Positions 1-15,454 are shown, numbered from the stretch's first letter. The stretch is 64,000 nt of DNA from Sipunculus nudus (GCA_026874595.1 CM049316.1:38944695-39008694), one strand, 5' to 3'. The notes: a model not told the origin generated them from the letters alone. Translations and numbers: made by a program.

Positions 1-1052
1 CACACACACACATACATATATATACATATATATATATATAAATTTATATATATATACCTTTATATAATGAGACATTTCAAATATATATATACTTTATTAA
101 ACATTTCAAATATATTACAGTTAATTATAAGGTTTTATAATATAAGGTGTTTTGTTTCCAGATTAAATCAATCCTGAAACATATTGAACTAAAGTCTAAA
201 ATTCTATTTATTAATATATTTCTTTTTCTTTATTTTATTGTCTGAATATTGGGGGGTGTTGGTGTTTACATTGACTATCTCCTCTTGTCAAAAAGTGTGT
301 GTGTGGGGGGGGGGGGGGGGGGCGATATATACCCCCCCCCCAATATTGACACCCATGGTTATTCTGACTCATATTTTACAGACAAACTTTACTTTTTACC
401 TTTATTGAATATTCCATGATGACGAAAAACGGGAAGCTTTCAATCCACTTTCACCATGCACTTATTAATACCCTCTGTCTATTTTTAGATCCCGTGATGA
501 TTGAAAGGACCAATGCCGTATTGGCCATGTTTACAATGAATGCCATGCGGGCACGTATAAACCGGTCGACAGGTGTCAACAGAATGTTTTTACTAGAAAT
601 AGTCGGAGGTTAAAATAATACACAATTACTAATTCATGTATTATTTTTTTCTGAGCAATATACTAAATTTAATGCACTGACATATATCATCTGACATAAA
701 TACACGCCTTTACAGCGTGAAATGACAGAATTGCTGTTATTAACCCTGACCTTCTGACAGAGTCGTGACTCGGGTGTATTAGTATTGCGTTGTTTATATA
801 AGGATTTATATATACTTGGCAAAATAAGGAGTAATGCCCAGAGACAGGCGATGACGTACATAAGGGGGCTTGGTTAAATTATCATTATTGTGTACGACTG
901 TTGATATACTGTGCTGCCATATTATACATTGTTATATATTGTTTTGGATATTATATACCCACTGGATCGATGATTTAAACCAGGCAAGTCGTAATGGTAC
1001 AGCCAGAAAATAAGTCAGATCACAACAAAGGATCAAAACAAGTATCTTAATA

Positions 1053-1116
<64 letters not shown>

Positions 1117-1406
1117 TTCATATCAGTCAATGTGTAAAAATAGTCCATTTGTAAATTGCCTGATATTTTAAGTCCCACAGATGGGGCTTGTTAGAGTTTA
1201 ACAGAGACCACCGCCAACCCTAGGCTAACTGGTGGTCAAGTAGTACCTGTAGAACCAGGAAAGATGCTGTTTGGTAAACCCATTAAGAGAGCCCATTTTT
1301 TTATTAGGATGCCAGGGATGGAAGGGTGGGTGTGAGCTTGCAAACAATCCTACCTATGCGTGCTAGTGGTACATATTTTCAATGTCAGGTTGTCGGGTTG
1401 TTTGAT
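1..1406. other. Non-genic AT-rich DNA with microsatellites
   Basis: Starts with (CA)n/(TA)n. Contains a G homopolymer around 305-322, a C run near 331, and a (TA)n tract at about 1057-1114. A short segment at 243-355 has inverted-looking ends (AATATTGGGGGG near 243 and the matching C-run plus AATATTGACACCC near 340), possibly a degraded relative of the hAT MITE that follows. No coding sequence recognised. Confidence 0.5.
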
Positions 1407-1414
1407 AATTATTA

Positions 1415-1701
1415 CAGGGGCGTCAATATAGGGGGGGATGGGGGGTATATATACCATCCACTTTTTGGCAAGGGGGGGATGGCCAATGTAATCATCCCCC
1501 CTACTTTTCAGAGAAAAGTATTATAATATTGCAAAAAAAAAATTAATAAATAGAATTAAAGACTTTGGATCCATTTACTAAAAAATGTTATATCTAAACC
1601 TTCTATTACAATATTATAATTATTTGAAATATGATTAAGTATATATATATATAATCATATATAATATATATATAAATATATATATATATAAATAGAGAGA
1701 T

Positions 1702-1748
<47 letters not shown>

Positions 1749-1873
1749 TATATATATAGTGGAATATGTCACTCAGAGACGCTGAAAAAAAGATATATGT
1801 GTGTGTGTGTGTGTGTGTTTAAATATACAAAGTCATCCCCCCCCCCACCCTGGAAGAAAAATTGACGCCACTG
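1415..1873. mobile_element. hAT-type MITE with 8-bp target-site duplication
   Basis: The left end reads CAGGGGCGTCAATAT and the right end, read inward on the other strand, CAGTGGCGTCAATTT, giving terminal inverted repeats with one mismatch over the first 13 bp. The element is flanked by perfect 8-bp direct repeats AATTATTA at 1407-1414 and 1874-1881, the hAT signature. It is 459 bp, has no transposase ORF, and its interior is mainly G-runs and (TA)n. Confidence 0.85.
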
Positions 1874-1899
1874 AATTATTAAGATCATGTTGAAAAATG

Positions 1900-2185
1900 G
1901 GGTTAAAGGGGCCTGCTCCGATATCTGTTGCTTACAAACTAAAGATAATCCCTTTAACCTTTTATAAAAATAGGCTTGTGAACGCCGATCTCACCGCATT
2001 CAAGTCTTCCTTTTGTTTATATCCACGTATTTATAACATGTGGGGGACAAACCCAAAAAAGTTCAAACACCTCCATCTGGGAAATCAGATGAACCAGAGT
2101 TTTGCAAACGGCGTTTTGCACCTAGTGACCTTTCAACTAACCACCTTAGGTTATATTGTTGTCAACATTGGTTCATGTACCGTGT
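1900..2185 (+). repeat. Dispersed repeat family C, copy 1
   Basis: Begins near TTAAAGGGGCCT and includes ATCCACGTATTTATAACATG and CAGAGTTTTGCAAA. It is recognisably homologous, in opposite orientation, to 52310-52593 and 53890-54112. Short ORFs here are by-products of the repeat. Class unknown; it could be a MITE or SINE-like element. Confidence 0.6.
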
Positions 2186-2426
2186 TTACTTACAGTATGT
2201 AGATAATAAGCTTTTACGTCCGTCACAGAGGAATTATTAGATCTTTTATTAACAGGAGTTACCTATATAGTTTACCAATATCTACGCAGCCAGAAATCAC
2301 AAACATTCTACAGATAAGCCTGGTGAATAGTCAGATTTAGTGGTATCTAACCTTAACTTGAAGGAAAAGATGATATATTCAAAGACCTGACTAGAGAGAC
2401 AGGTCCGAAATGAATAAAATAGTTGG

Positions 2427-2428
<2 letters not shown>

Positions 2429-2471
<43 letters not shown>
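2429..2471. repeat. (TA)n microsatellite
   Basis: Pure alternating TA of about 43 bp, one of many such tracts in the window. Confidence 0.9.
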
Positions 2472-2475
<4 letters not shown>

Positions 2476-2479
2476 CATT

Positions 2480-3398
2480 GATAATTTTTGTTTTCAAGAT
2501 TTACAGACATATCCATATCAGTTACATTTACACTCGCTGTAACCTTACACTGCCAGTTCTTGCCAGTGTTAATACAAAGATATATAAATATGAATGGATG
2601 ATTTATGATAACAATAACTGGTAAATATGTAACAATTATGGCAAGATTACCATGGTCATATTGTTAACATTATAAGTTAAAACATATGTAACATGGGGTT
2701 ACATTTTGATTAACATTAAATACTTATAGTGCAATGAGTGCAGAGCGGAGCGTAGTACAACATATATATTTATCATTTGCACTATATGACTTATTATATA
2801 CCAGGGCCTCAGTGCGGATTATCTTTTTATCTACTTGCGAATTCGCCACAAAAACAAGGAAGACATATTCTGTGTCCTCGGCATACGGCCGCTTCGTGGT
2901 GTCACATAGCACAGTGGTTAATTTCAGGGTAGCGTATCAGCCACGTGCTCCTGTTTATTCAGTTAAAGTCTGCATGTTATGATTGGACTACGAAACACTA
3001 TTAATGCTGAAAAGAGTATGTTAGTATACCAGTCCGAGTGATCAAAACTGAATACTCGAGTTTGGAAAAGGAAATCGAGTATTTGTGCAGGACTGCATTT
3101 TAGAGTGTTAAGCTGTTATTCCTTTACGTACACTTAAAAATTATGTTGCTTGTTAAAGTAATTTATTTTTTAACCAGTAATAATCATATCAATAATGCAT
3201 TCAATGTCAATAAGGTTGCTTACACGTCAGAGTCTCATTACACCCTTTAGATGGAAACTGACAGAATATATGCAAGGCCAGTATACCTGCCTGTTACTGA
3301 AGAATATATCAACTCTACCGGGAAAAGACGTCAACTTGACATTTATGTCGTAATTTACTCTACATATATATTCTAAATCAAGTTTGATGTCATAGTTA

Positions 3399-3445
<47 letters not shown>

Positions 3446-5380
3446 CTGAATCTGGATTGTCACCGGAGTTGCGTTCGTCCATTGAGTGTATAATAGACAG
3501 TCTTACTGGAGTCTTGCATCTTATCTACAGTAAATGCGTTTAATCAATTTCCCTAATTTCGCCAAATTTCTATATAGATCACCCTTTCAGGTCAACTCTA
3601 CTCGTATATCAACTTGATTCGTTCTTCAAATGTTTATTTGGTATCTTAACGACTTCATCCGTAATATTAAGCCATGTCAAGTTCAGCTTTCTTTTTAAAC
3701 TGTCTGTCTATGCTATGCTCATAAGTTTGCTCATTTATGTCATTTAAATGAGTAATAACCAATATATCTTCATCCTATCTGGAGAATCACAGATCAAGCT
3801 AGATACAAGCGGAAGTTTTTGTCCCATGACGTAGGAATGACGAACGAGACGTCACATTAGCAGCACATGCTATATAGAAAACTGCAATGAATATCACATA
3901 TTTTATTATAGTTGTGCAGAGCCTGACTGCGTCACTGTATCTTTTCGCAAAGAATATATCATACCAATCTTTTAACATGTTTTGTGTTTTCTAACAACCC
4001 TGAACATGTTTGAACAATTTTCATTGCAACAAGTAATGCAGATAAACCTCGGTACGTGTTTGTTAAATTTCTGATTGCATGCACGCAGATCTCCTATGTA
4101 TGTGATTGACAGCTGAGTCGTGCGAGGCACAGGAAATTGACAGCGAACACCACTGAGATGGAATATATGTTTTTGATGGCGGTCACAACAGAGATGGGAT
4201 GTATGTATTGGTGTGTACATCCAAACCTTTTCCTTAGCATTAATTCCCTACTCAAGTCATAATAATCTTTATTATAAAGTTAAGATTAATAGTCGTTTTG
4301 CAGCGATATTGCAGCAATAACAGGGATAATACTTTAAGGGCACTTTTCACTTTATAACTGGCGTCAAGACTCAAAGTGAGCCCTATTTGTCCAGTTAATA
4401 TAGTCTATTCGCCGAGTATGCACGATAAACCAGAGAGCACTTAGACTGGGTAAATCTCCCCCCAAGGCTGGATATTATCTAACCCCCCCCCCCCCCCACA
4501 CACACACACCCCACCCACCCAAACCCTTTCCGAAATTATACCAGTTCTCCTCAAGATAGGATAGTTATTAAATTATAAAGATAAATGCAATGTTTCTTCA
4601 TCGTCACAAATCAAAAGGTAAAATTACCTACAAATTATTCATTTAGAGGATCCTAATCGGTAAACACAGCCAGGCCAGTGCCAATGGGTGCAGACAGGAA
4701 AAGAAAGTACACATTTTATTGCACTTGATGGCGGGCTAGATATCAGTACCTTGTTTTTGGCCGTTCTGTATATCCGATTAAAATCTTATTCATTGAATGC
4801 GGAAGGGACGAATTACGTGACAGAGAATCTGCCTGGTACCTGGCGTGGCTAACCGCATGGTTATCTCGAGAGACCTAATATAACCGAAGCCAGTATATAA
4901 ATAAACCAAACAAACACATTTCATTTGTTTTAATAAATAAAGACCTTTTAACAAATTGTACTCTTTGAACGCGGAAGGCAGATTCAGCAGAAGGGAGAAC
5001 TTTTGTTTTTTTTTTTTCATATTAATGGCGTCAGAGTGCTACACACTACATACTTTAACAGGTGTCGATACAACAACTTTGCAGGCAGCAGGGAGAATTG
5101 GTGGCCTGCTGCATGCAACATTGCTGTGTCGACACATGCAGTGCATGGGTAGCACTCTGACGTCACTACTGTCCACGTGACATCACTTTGTTTTCAGCCG
5201 AGAAGCGGTGAGACTTTTCAAGGTTGCCCATGGATATCCAGGGTGAGCGCACTGCAAGCTTAATGGGAAACTGTACACCACAATCGTTTTTCACTCACAT
5301 ACTCCTTAAGTTCCTCCGTGTTACACACCCGCTCCCCGCAGGTGCGGTACACAGGGCTGGGTTGACGCCAGGAGAACAGT
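2480..5380. other. Non-genic, no recognised gene
   Basis: AT-rich sequence with only short ORFs. Contains (TA)n at about 3402-3442 and a C-run plus (CA)n at about 4482-4509. A direct repeat involves a GAACGCGGAAGG-type sequence near 4795-4990. No domain or splice-bounded exon could be recognised. Confidence 0.4.
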
Positions 5381-5384
5381 GATG

Positions 5385-5815
5385 TAGGTCTTGAACTCGA
5401 GTCTGGATTCGAGTCCATTTTTTAGGGACTCGGACTTGGACTCGAGGGTCCTGGACTCGGACCTGGACTCGGACTCGGAGGTAAGGACTTGAGAAATCAG
5501 GTCGAGTCCATCCCCGAGTCTAAAAGAAAAAAACAACTCAGTTATGTATTATAGACTTATCGGGAGCTATAAATGTATTTAAACAATTATAATAAAAGTA
5601 TGTTTGAACTTTGAACGAACCTATAAATGTACATAATAATCTGATATCTCCATTTTAAATTGCTTTATAGGATATTTATATTGGACTCGATCGGACCTGG
5701 ACCCGGTTTCCAAATGACCCCGACTAGAAGCAGGTCGACTTGGACTCGAACCTCAAGGACTCGGACTTGGACTCGAGAAGCCTGGACTCGGACTTGCCAT
5801 CGGACTCTGATAGTA
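5385..5815. repeat. Degenerate GGACTCG-type repeat, two blocks
   Basis: Blocks at about 5393-5520 and 5687-5812 consist of variants of GGACTCGGACTTGGACTCGA. They are separated by about 170 bp of AT-rich sequence. A related block lies at 35090-35172. The Ser/Glu- and Thr/Arg-rich ORFs here are translations of this repeat and are not believed to be proteins. Confidence 0.7.
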
Positions 5816-6199
5816 TGGACTACATCACTGCAGGATAGTGTTGTGTTTCCGCTCTGTCACGAATTCCGAAACCGGAATGGAATTCTGCACATGTGCACAC
5901 TACCCAGGTACGCCAGATTTAAATAACGGATTCAGTTACCTCCATCCAAAAATATAAAAACAGAACACTCCTGATGAATCCTCCCTTGTATCTGACTCCG
6001 ATCAAATTTCCCTGACCCATGTCAGATAAGTTTACATTTTATACATGTTTACTAACGTACAAGTCTTACCAACGTAGTAACTTTTTGCGGATAAACCCAA
6101 AACGTCGCACCATCACATAATAATAGAGCGGAGATTACCAAAATATGGTTCCAGATGACTGTATCCTGTTCTAGAAAAGCCAGGCTCCAGAAACCCCCA

Positions 6200-6580
6200 T
6201 ACCCGGGGGCTTTTCAGCAAAGGGTGGGGGACGGGGGGGGGGGGGGTCTATGTCATCATACCCTTGATACTCAGAGGACAATACTTACATTTTGGAAATG
6301 AAATGCATAAAAAATTATATTAAACGTACATGTTAGAAAATATGACCGACCAAAATATGCTTATTCTTCTACTTTGTATTATTTATAATTTTAACAGGGG
6401 GGATAGTCAATGCAATCATCCCCCTGCAGTTCAGAGAATAATATGTACATTTTGGGACTAAAATGTATCAATAATTATATAAAAATGCCTGACTAAATAT
6501 GCTTATTCTTCTAAATGTGTATTATATATATAGTTTTAAAAAGGGGATAGTCCATGTAATCGTCCCCCTGCTTATAAAAA

Positions 6581-6653
<73 letters not shown>

Positions 6654-6737
6654 AGTTTATTTACAGGTTGTTCCTACATCGATTACCCTCCCGCTCCGAG
6701 TCATCCCCCAACCCTTCAAGAAAAATTGACGCCACTG
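6200..6737. mobile_element. hAT-MITE relative, right end intact, internal 150-bp repeats
   Basis: The right end, AAAAATTGACGCCACTG at 6721-6737, matches the right end of the 1415-1873 MITE. The interior repeats a unit of about 150 bp (GGGGATAGTC..ATGTAATC.TCCCCCTGC, near 6395 and 6542, with a weaker match near 6215) and includes a (TA)n tract at 6582-6649. I found no matching left terminus or 8-bp duplication, so the left end is uncertain. Confidence 0.6.
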
Positions 6738-6749
6738 CACATGACAGCA

Positions 6750-9410
<2,661 letters not shown>

Positions 9411-9414
9411 TTAG

Positions 9415-10535
9415 TGATGTATGATAATATCGATATATAGGGATATCGCGATACGGTAATTCGCATAAAGCGTATCGCGATATACTCTTCATATATCGAT
9501 ATTTTCGATATTTTCAAACTTTCAAACTCTATTGAAGTAAAAATAAGGTTTCTGTTACCAATTGGGCACGAGTATAGAATTCGGTCTACATTTCAAAGAT
9601 GGGTTTAAACTGACTGGACCGTCTCATATTAGTAGTAATCAACATAAGCCATGACATGCCTGTTGATATAACATCGACATGCCTCTTACTTCTCCACTAC
9701 ATGAAACCTAAACATTATTACGTCCGTCCGTGTACACCCATAACCTCGTCCATGTAGGCCGGATTCTATACTCGCTCCACAAAGTGTGACATTTAAACCG
9801 GTTGCGTTTAGTGAAAGGCTGAAAGTGAAAGCCACCAACGTGTCTATTTAGATACTCCTCGGACCGATTAAAGCTGATTAGGAAATTTTCAAGTGGGCCT
9901 GATTGACTATGCGATCAAAGGTCCGTCCCAGCAAATTTGATTTTCTACTCGATATTTTATTGGCACCTTATATGAAAGAAATGCCACACCTTATATGAAA
10001 GAAATGCCACAAAAAAAGAAGTGCCGAACACTGTTAAAATAATTATTCATATTTGTGTATTAATATTCCGTCTTTCAATCCTGTGTAGTTTAATGTAGGA
10101 AAATTAAGTGTTAATTGAACAGTATTATTGATCAATAACGGCAGCCCAACGATGTTATAAACAACTGTGATTTTGCTCACCTTGTATCCCTCAGATCAGA
10201 AAGCACCTATTTCCAAGCTACTTACATACGTAAGGCATAAAGGAAACCTTAAAACTACCTCTTTTAACAATACTTAAGTGCTTAACTGAGTAATTTTGCA
10301 TATTTCCTGTGTAAAAATAAACTGATCTGCATATACTGTTAATATGTCTTTGTATTTAATACGATAATAAATAATTAACATATTTGATGAATTTTATATA
10401 TCAGGAAATATATTTATTCCCTGTAAATTGATACAATGAAACATATCGCGACACGTATCGCAATATGCTACCACATATCGCAATATTTTTCAATATGAAA
10501 ATTGTAGACGATACAAACGCCTAATATATATCTTA
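9415..10535. mobile_element. Possible hAT-like element with TATCGCGATA-rich ends
   Basis: Left end (about 9413-9510) and right end (about 10440-10530) both carry clustered ATATCGCGATA/CGTATCGC motifs. The roughly 900 bp between lack them. Subterminal iteration of such motifs is typical of hAT-family transposons. No transposase ORF and no clear TIR or TSD could be fixed. A 24-bp direct repeat (ACACCTTATATGAAAGAAATG type) occurs around 9962-10008. Confidence 0.35.
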
Positions 10536-11554
10536 ACTATATGTAAAATCAATGTAAAACAAATACGTTTATATCTAGTAAGGAGTTTCCGGTCTCGACA
10601 GACAGGATGAAATCAGAATATTCTCCAATTCCACCACTTACAATACATATTATTCTTAAATGAGATTCTTTTATATATGAGAAATTTTTGCAAAAGTTTT
10701 AGCATTATACTACTCATGATCTATATTTGATTAAAACATTATCGACCATCGGCTAACATTCATTACAATACCACGAAGCAAACGACACACGCTGTTTCCT
10801 AATTTTTGTCAATATGAAATTCATTAGTAAAAGAATATTTAGAAAATAAGGTGAAATTAAAAAAAAATAATTTATTGAACTTTCTTCAACTTTTTCCCTG
10901 TCCCCAAGCCCCACCCCTACCCTACCGAAAGAAGTCCCTGACAACTGAAAGACGTTTCTGAACGTATAATTTCTAAGATGATATTATGTTTCTAGAGAAT
11001 TGAAAATTCCAATTTTGTAAAGTTGTGATTTTTCACCTTTTAGATGGGGAGGTGCTTGCTATTTGTTCGTCATCCATTTTAGATTAAAATTATGATACAT
11101 ACGTTGCTTTTATATGGGACGTTTCGCTAAAAGATGAGCTCGTCCAATGTGGTGTCTGAGGTTCGAGGTCACAAGCAGAAACTGTTCTCAGTTTGAATTA
11201 GTTGATTTGATTCAAAATTCGTATTTACGGGTCATATCGCTTAAGATAACACCCCATGGATCTTCGGTATCAGGGGCTGCAGGTTAACGAAATTTACACA
11301 TTAATTTCCAGGTGATAACTCCAATGGAGGTGATAAGTTAATTGTTAGATCTAGAAGGGACAGTTTTTATAATCTGATAACACAGACAGTATCAGTCTCA
11401 CCCCACTTTACCTTCCTGTCGTCCGGGCCTTGCAATTATTGTTGCTTTCCTCGCCTCCCTGCATTGGGAGCATACAACCCATACAGCCGTAGAAGGTGCT
11501 ATGGGATGATTCATTCCATATTTTGGTCCATGCACGATCAGTACCAATTCAGTT

Positions 11555-11690
11555 CTTTGAAGGAAAGGGCGCAACCTTGTGGTAAAGACTTTGGCCAGGT
11601 GTCTTACCTTAGAAGGCGGTTTGATCGGGACTCGAACCCACAACCTTGCAGTCACAAGTCTAGCGGCCTAACCATTATTGCATCATTCTT
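11555..11690 (-). mobile_element. tRNA-derived SINE head
   Basis: On the minus strand there is a TGGTTAGGCCGC-type A box (plus 11660-11673) followed by a GGGTTCGAGTCCCG B box (plus 11626-11640). The spacing is that of a pol III internal promoter. It does not fold as a sound tRNA by eye, so a SINE or tRNA pseudogene is the better reading. Confidence 0.6.
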
Positions 11691-12738
11691 TACAAATTGT
11701 TAAGTCTAAAAGGAGTCTGGTTCATGTTTCGGCGAAGGGTCATGACCATAACTTACATGTGTGGACTCATATTACACACATATTCTCAAGAACTGTTAAA
11801 GTTATTGCTGTGTGTTTTTTTTTTCAAGTTTGATTCCCATTACATGTGTGTATTTACATTTCAGAGCCCGGAGAAATCCAGTATGACTGCAAAAAAATCA
11901 GCCTTTTTTCCATTCCCCTTCTTCCTCGCAGTAGACGATTCTCTTTGAACTTAAGCCCGTGTTTGAAATATTGCTGATACACAAATATTCGTCAGAGCCC
12001 AATAAATGCCCCAAACCCGTGAGGTTAGTGAATTTCACCTTCAAACATTGCATTTTTAAGAAAATGTATACCAATGACCTGTGTGGAAAATAGCTGTTTT
12101 CATTGATCATTATTTATTCCATTTTTGTTTACCATACTTGCAGTACACTGTTTTATGCCTGGTCTTGTAATGCAAAAATGGTGAGCATCTGGTCCTTGGG
12201 TCCTTGTTTCTCAAAAGGAGACACAATTCTTGTTCCAAGATACGTTTCCCCTTTTCGTTATATCATTTGATCCACCAAGGTTTACCAAGATGTACTTATG
12301 AGCCCTAAATGTATGCATTTTGATAATTTTAATGTGAAAAAAAAGAGTTAAATTAATCAAATATACGAACCCGATTTCTGCAAAATCCAAAACAAAGCGC
12401 TCAGTTACGATGTGAAAATAGAGCAGTTGAGTAAATCTACGAAATGTCTTCGGACTGTTTAAAGGAATATATCCATGTTATTTGAAGTCTTATGATTTTA
12501 ACAATCAATGAAAACGTGGGAAATTTTGACTACGATGAGTAGCTCTGCAAAGAGAAGAATAATCTGCAGATTTTAATATAAGGAATATACAACCTGTCAT
12601 GAACCAATATTGAATCACCATGTCTGGCCGGGACCGAAATCCATGCACGCTTGTTATTATAGTCCGATCAATAACTTGGCATGACCACGCGTCCACTGAA
12701 ACTGGACAATAATGTACGTAATCCTTGTGTACATACCG

Positions 12739-12876
12739 TATAAATAGCTATGACCTTTGCGTAACACGACACAGGTTGTTAGAAGATCAATGGATTTCCG
12801 ATTGTCGGGGCTGTTTGCTGTCTGGCCAGCATTACTCTGTTATCACAAGGATATTGTTGTTAGATTGACAGCACCG
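12739..12876 (+). promoter_or_regulatory. Possible TATA box and short first exon
   Basis: TATAAATAG at 12739-12747 lies 51 nt upstream of an ATG at 12790. That ATG opens a 29-codon frame with a hydrophobic start (MDFRLSGLFAVWPALLC) and ends ACCG|gtatgt at 12876. No downstream exon could be linked. Chance is a serious alternative. Confidence 0.15.
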
Positions 12877-13104
12877 GTATGTCATCTGGTACAAAGAGCG
12901 CCAGCAATACCTCGTTAATGTGGACACATTAATGTTCTGCCGCTCATTATGCGTAAATGTCACATATAATCATCTATAATCGCACGGTGAAACAACGAAC
13001 TGAACTCGCTCTTCCAGACACGTCAATAACACATGTATTTCACATGATAGGGCCTATTCATATATAAAACCTCCGTTAGCTAAAGTTAATCCCTTAGACT
13101 CTTC

Positions 13105-13170
13105 CGTTTATGTGTGTGTGGAGGGAGGGGGGGGGGGAGGGAAGGGAAGGGGGGGGGGGGGGGGGGGGCA
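13105..13170. repeat. Purine/G-rich low-complexity tract
   Basis: GGGAGGG and G-homopolymer sequence from about 13120 to 13168. The real length in the genome is doubtful because such runs are error-prone. Confidence 0.8.
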
Positions 13171-13536
13171 AAACAATCCAAGCACATTCAACAGTGACAT
13201 CTAGCGGCAAGTCAGATGTATTAGAGGTATGCAGAGGACGTTTCAAGCTGTGTCGTGTTTACAAACACAAACCTATTGATGTATACAGCATAGCGGTGAA
13301 TATAAAAACCTTTCATACATGAATTACCTATACAGTGCATTTTTTACATATGCAGAGGAAGTCAGAAATCATATAGCTTCTACAGAAAAGTGAGGTGAAT
13401 ACCTGGCTTTAACATGCTGTCAGTTAAAAATATCTAGACGTCTGCAATCGCCTCACTTTAATCATGTGAATTTAAATTTTCTTATTCAAATCTCCGTAAA
13501 TACAAATAGGAAACCTGCATTACCAAACATGGTCGA

Positions 13537-13542
13537 TCTCTT

Positions 13543-13624
<82 letters not shown>
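13537..13624. repeat. Compound (CT)n(CA)n(TA)n microsatellite
   Basis: A CT run of about 58 bp passes directly into CA and then TA. ORFs on both strands here are translations of the repeat. Confidence 0.9.
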
Positions 13625-13764
13625 TGTGTTTCATTTAAAAAAAACCGAATGCATGCGAATTGTGTTTTTATAATGTCACACCTGTTGTGATGCACCAACA
13701 CAAACAAGTCTTCCTATGTACTAGCATCTATGCAAGTTGATTAATTCATGCAAATCTTTGAACG

Positions 13765-13946
13765 CTATATATATATATATATATATATTTATATAAATAT
13801 ATATATATACTCACATAATTAATTTCAAATAATATTGACGTGTTGTGCATACACAAGTGTCTGTCAAGAGAGTTTGCGATATATGTGATATATTTGTATT
13901 TTTTTTTTTTTGCACTCATGATGAATAATTTATATGTATGATTATA

Positions 13947-14009
<63 letters not shown>

Positions 14010-14030
14010 TATATATATATATATATCCGT
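13765..14030. repeat. (TA)n-rich block
   Basis: TA tracts at about 13767-13809 and 13948-14025, with interrupted units between them. Confidence 0.85.
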
Positions 14031-14827
14031 TAGTGGTTCATATTCAAGAAAATATTGTGCCGTAATATATATTGGTGTGTTTCTGATGCTATTTCATCAT
14101 CTATAAGCATTATCTTGGGATAATAGGTAAGAGTTAGTATGTACATGTCCATATATGTGCACCGGAAAGAACATTAAAGTCGAAACATTAAATGAACTTG
14201 TTATACAACAAATTACACAAAAATTATATCACATAAATATAAAATATATATATATAAATATATATAAACAAAAATACAAAAACAAATTCTATTCGTTGAT
14301 TCTCTTCAGAATCTAATTTCTTTTTTATTGCTTTCTCAATTGTCTCATACAAACATAGTTTAATACACACACATGTACACTATCATGTATTAATCTATTA
14401 ATACACAATGATTAATGCATGCATCGATACATTCATATATTTCAAGTAATTTACCGACAATCAACATAGCATTGGGGAGCTGTATTCCTTGTACTGTAGT
14501 TTTCCTGCCGACACGATACATTATTTATACCTACATTCAGTTGAGCATCCTCAGGTCAGCAATGATGACGTAACACACCTGCTAGCGTGTATCCGGGCTT
14601 TTAACATGATCTATAACCATTAGTATGGGCGTGACCGACTGGCACTGTCTTTACCTGTAGTGACGGGCTGTGCTGCGACAGTAAGCCCTCATCAGAGTGA
14701 TGAATCCACCTGCGTCGTGACTCTACGGTGTAGCCTGGTACTGATATATAGGCGTGGTCGTCAGGTGCTGTGAGGAAACAGGGCTGGATGCTCCAAGACC
14801 AGGGATATACACAGGTCCTCAGACAGC

Positions 14828-14870
14828 ATGTCCGGATCACAGGCCAACCATGACTCCAACGCACACGGCG
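14828..14870 (+). CDS. Candidate short first coding exon (weak)
   Basis: An ATG at 14828 encodes MSGSQANHDSNAHG and ends GGCG|gtaaga, a strong donor in phase 1. It lies in a 300-bp island (14560-14880) of balanced base composition within very AT-rich DNA, with a TGACGTAA (CRE-like) site at about 14567. Phase 1 matches entry into CA8 exon 2, so an alternative CA8 N-terminus is conceivable, but nothing else supports it. Confidence 0.2.
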
Positions 14871-14962
14871 GTAAGACCAAATATCTATATATCCATATAA
14901 TATACTAATGCCTATAGTAGATAAGAATAAACGATATATCATATGTAATATATCATATATTA

Positions 14963-15130
14963 TATATAGATATATATAGATGTTTATTTGTATTAAATGT
15001 GTATTTAATATATGATAAATGATATATTTAATATATATATAAACTTATATAATTATATACATAATAATATATATTTATAAATATAAATGTAATATATAAA
15101 TATATATATATATACGCATATATGTTTATA

Positions 15131-15183
<53 letters not shown>

Positions 15184-15244
15184 GTCTAAAATTGGCATGT
15201 AAGACATACTATATGTAGATATATATAGATGTTTATTGTATTAA

Positions 15245-15285
<41 letters not shown>

Positions 15286-15383
15286 ATATATAAATAAACT
15301 TATATAATTATATACATAATAATATATATTTATAAATATAAATGTAATATATAAATATATATATATACGCATATATGTTTATA

Positions 15384-15438
<55 letters not shown>

Positions 15439-15452
15439 GGCATGTAAGACAA
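14963..15452. repeat. 245-bp AT-rich tandem duplication
   Basis: The segment ending TTGGCATGTAAGACA near 15207 is repeated ending near 15450, a period of 245 bp. Shared landmarks are TAGATGTTTATT, TATATACATAATAATATA and CGCATATATGTTTATATC. The copies differ mainly in the length of their TA tracts. Confidence 0.8.
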
Positions 15453-15454
15453 CG

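Noticed and set aside
5321-5536. Ser/Glu-repeat ORF resembling a low-complexity protein
   Set aside because: Translation of the GGACTCG-type DNA repeat.
11626-11673. True tRNA gene on the minus strand
   Set aside because: A and B boxes are present but a full cloverleaf with paired acceptor stem could not be drawn. It fits a SINE head better.
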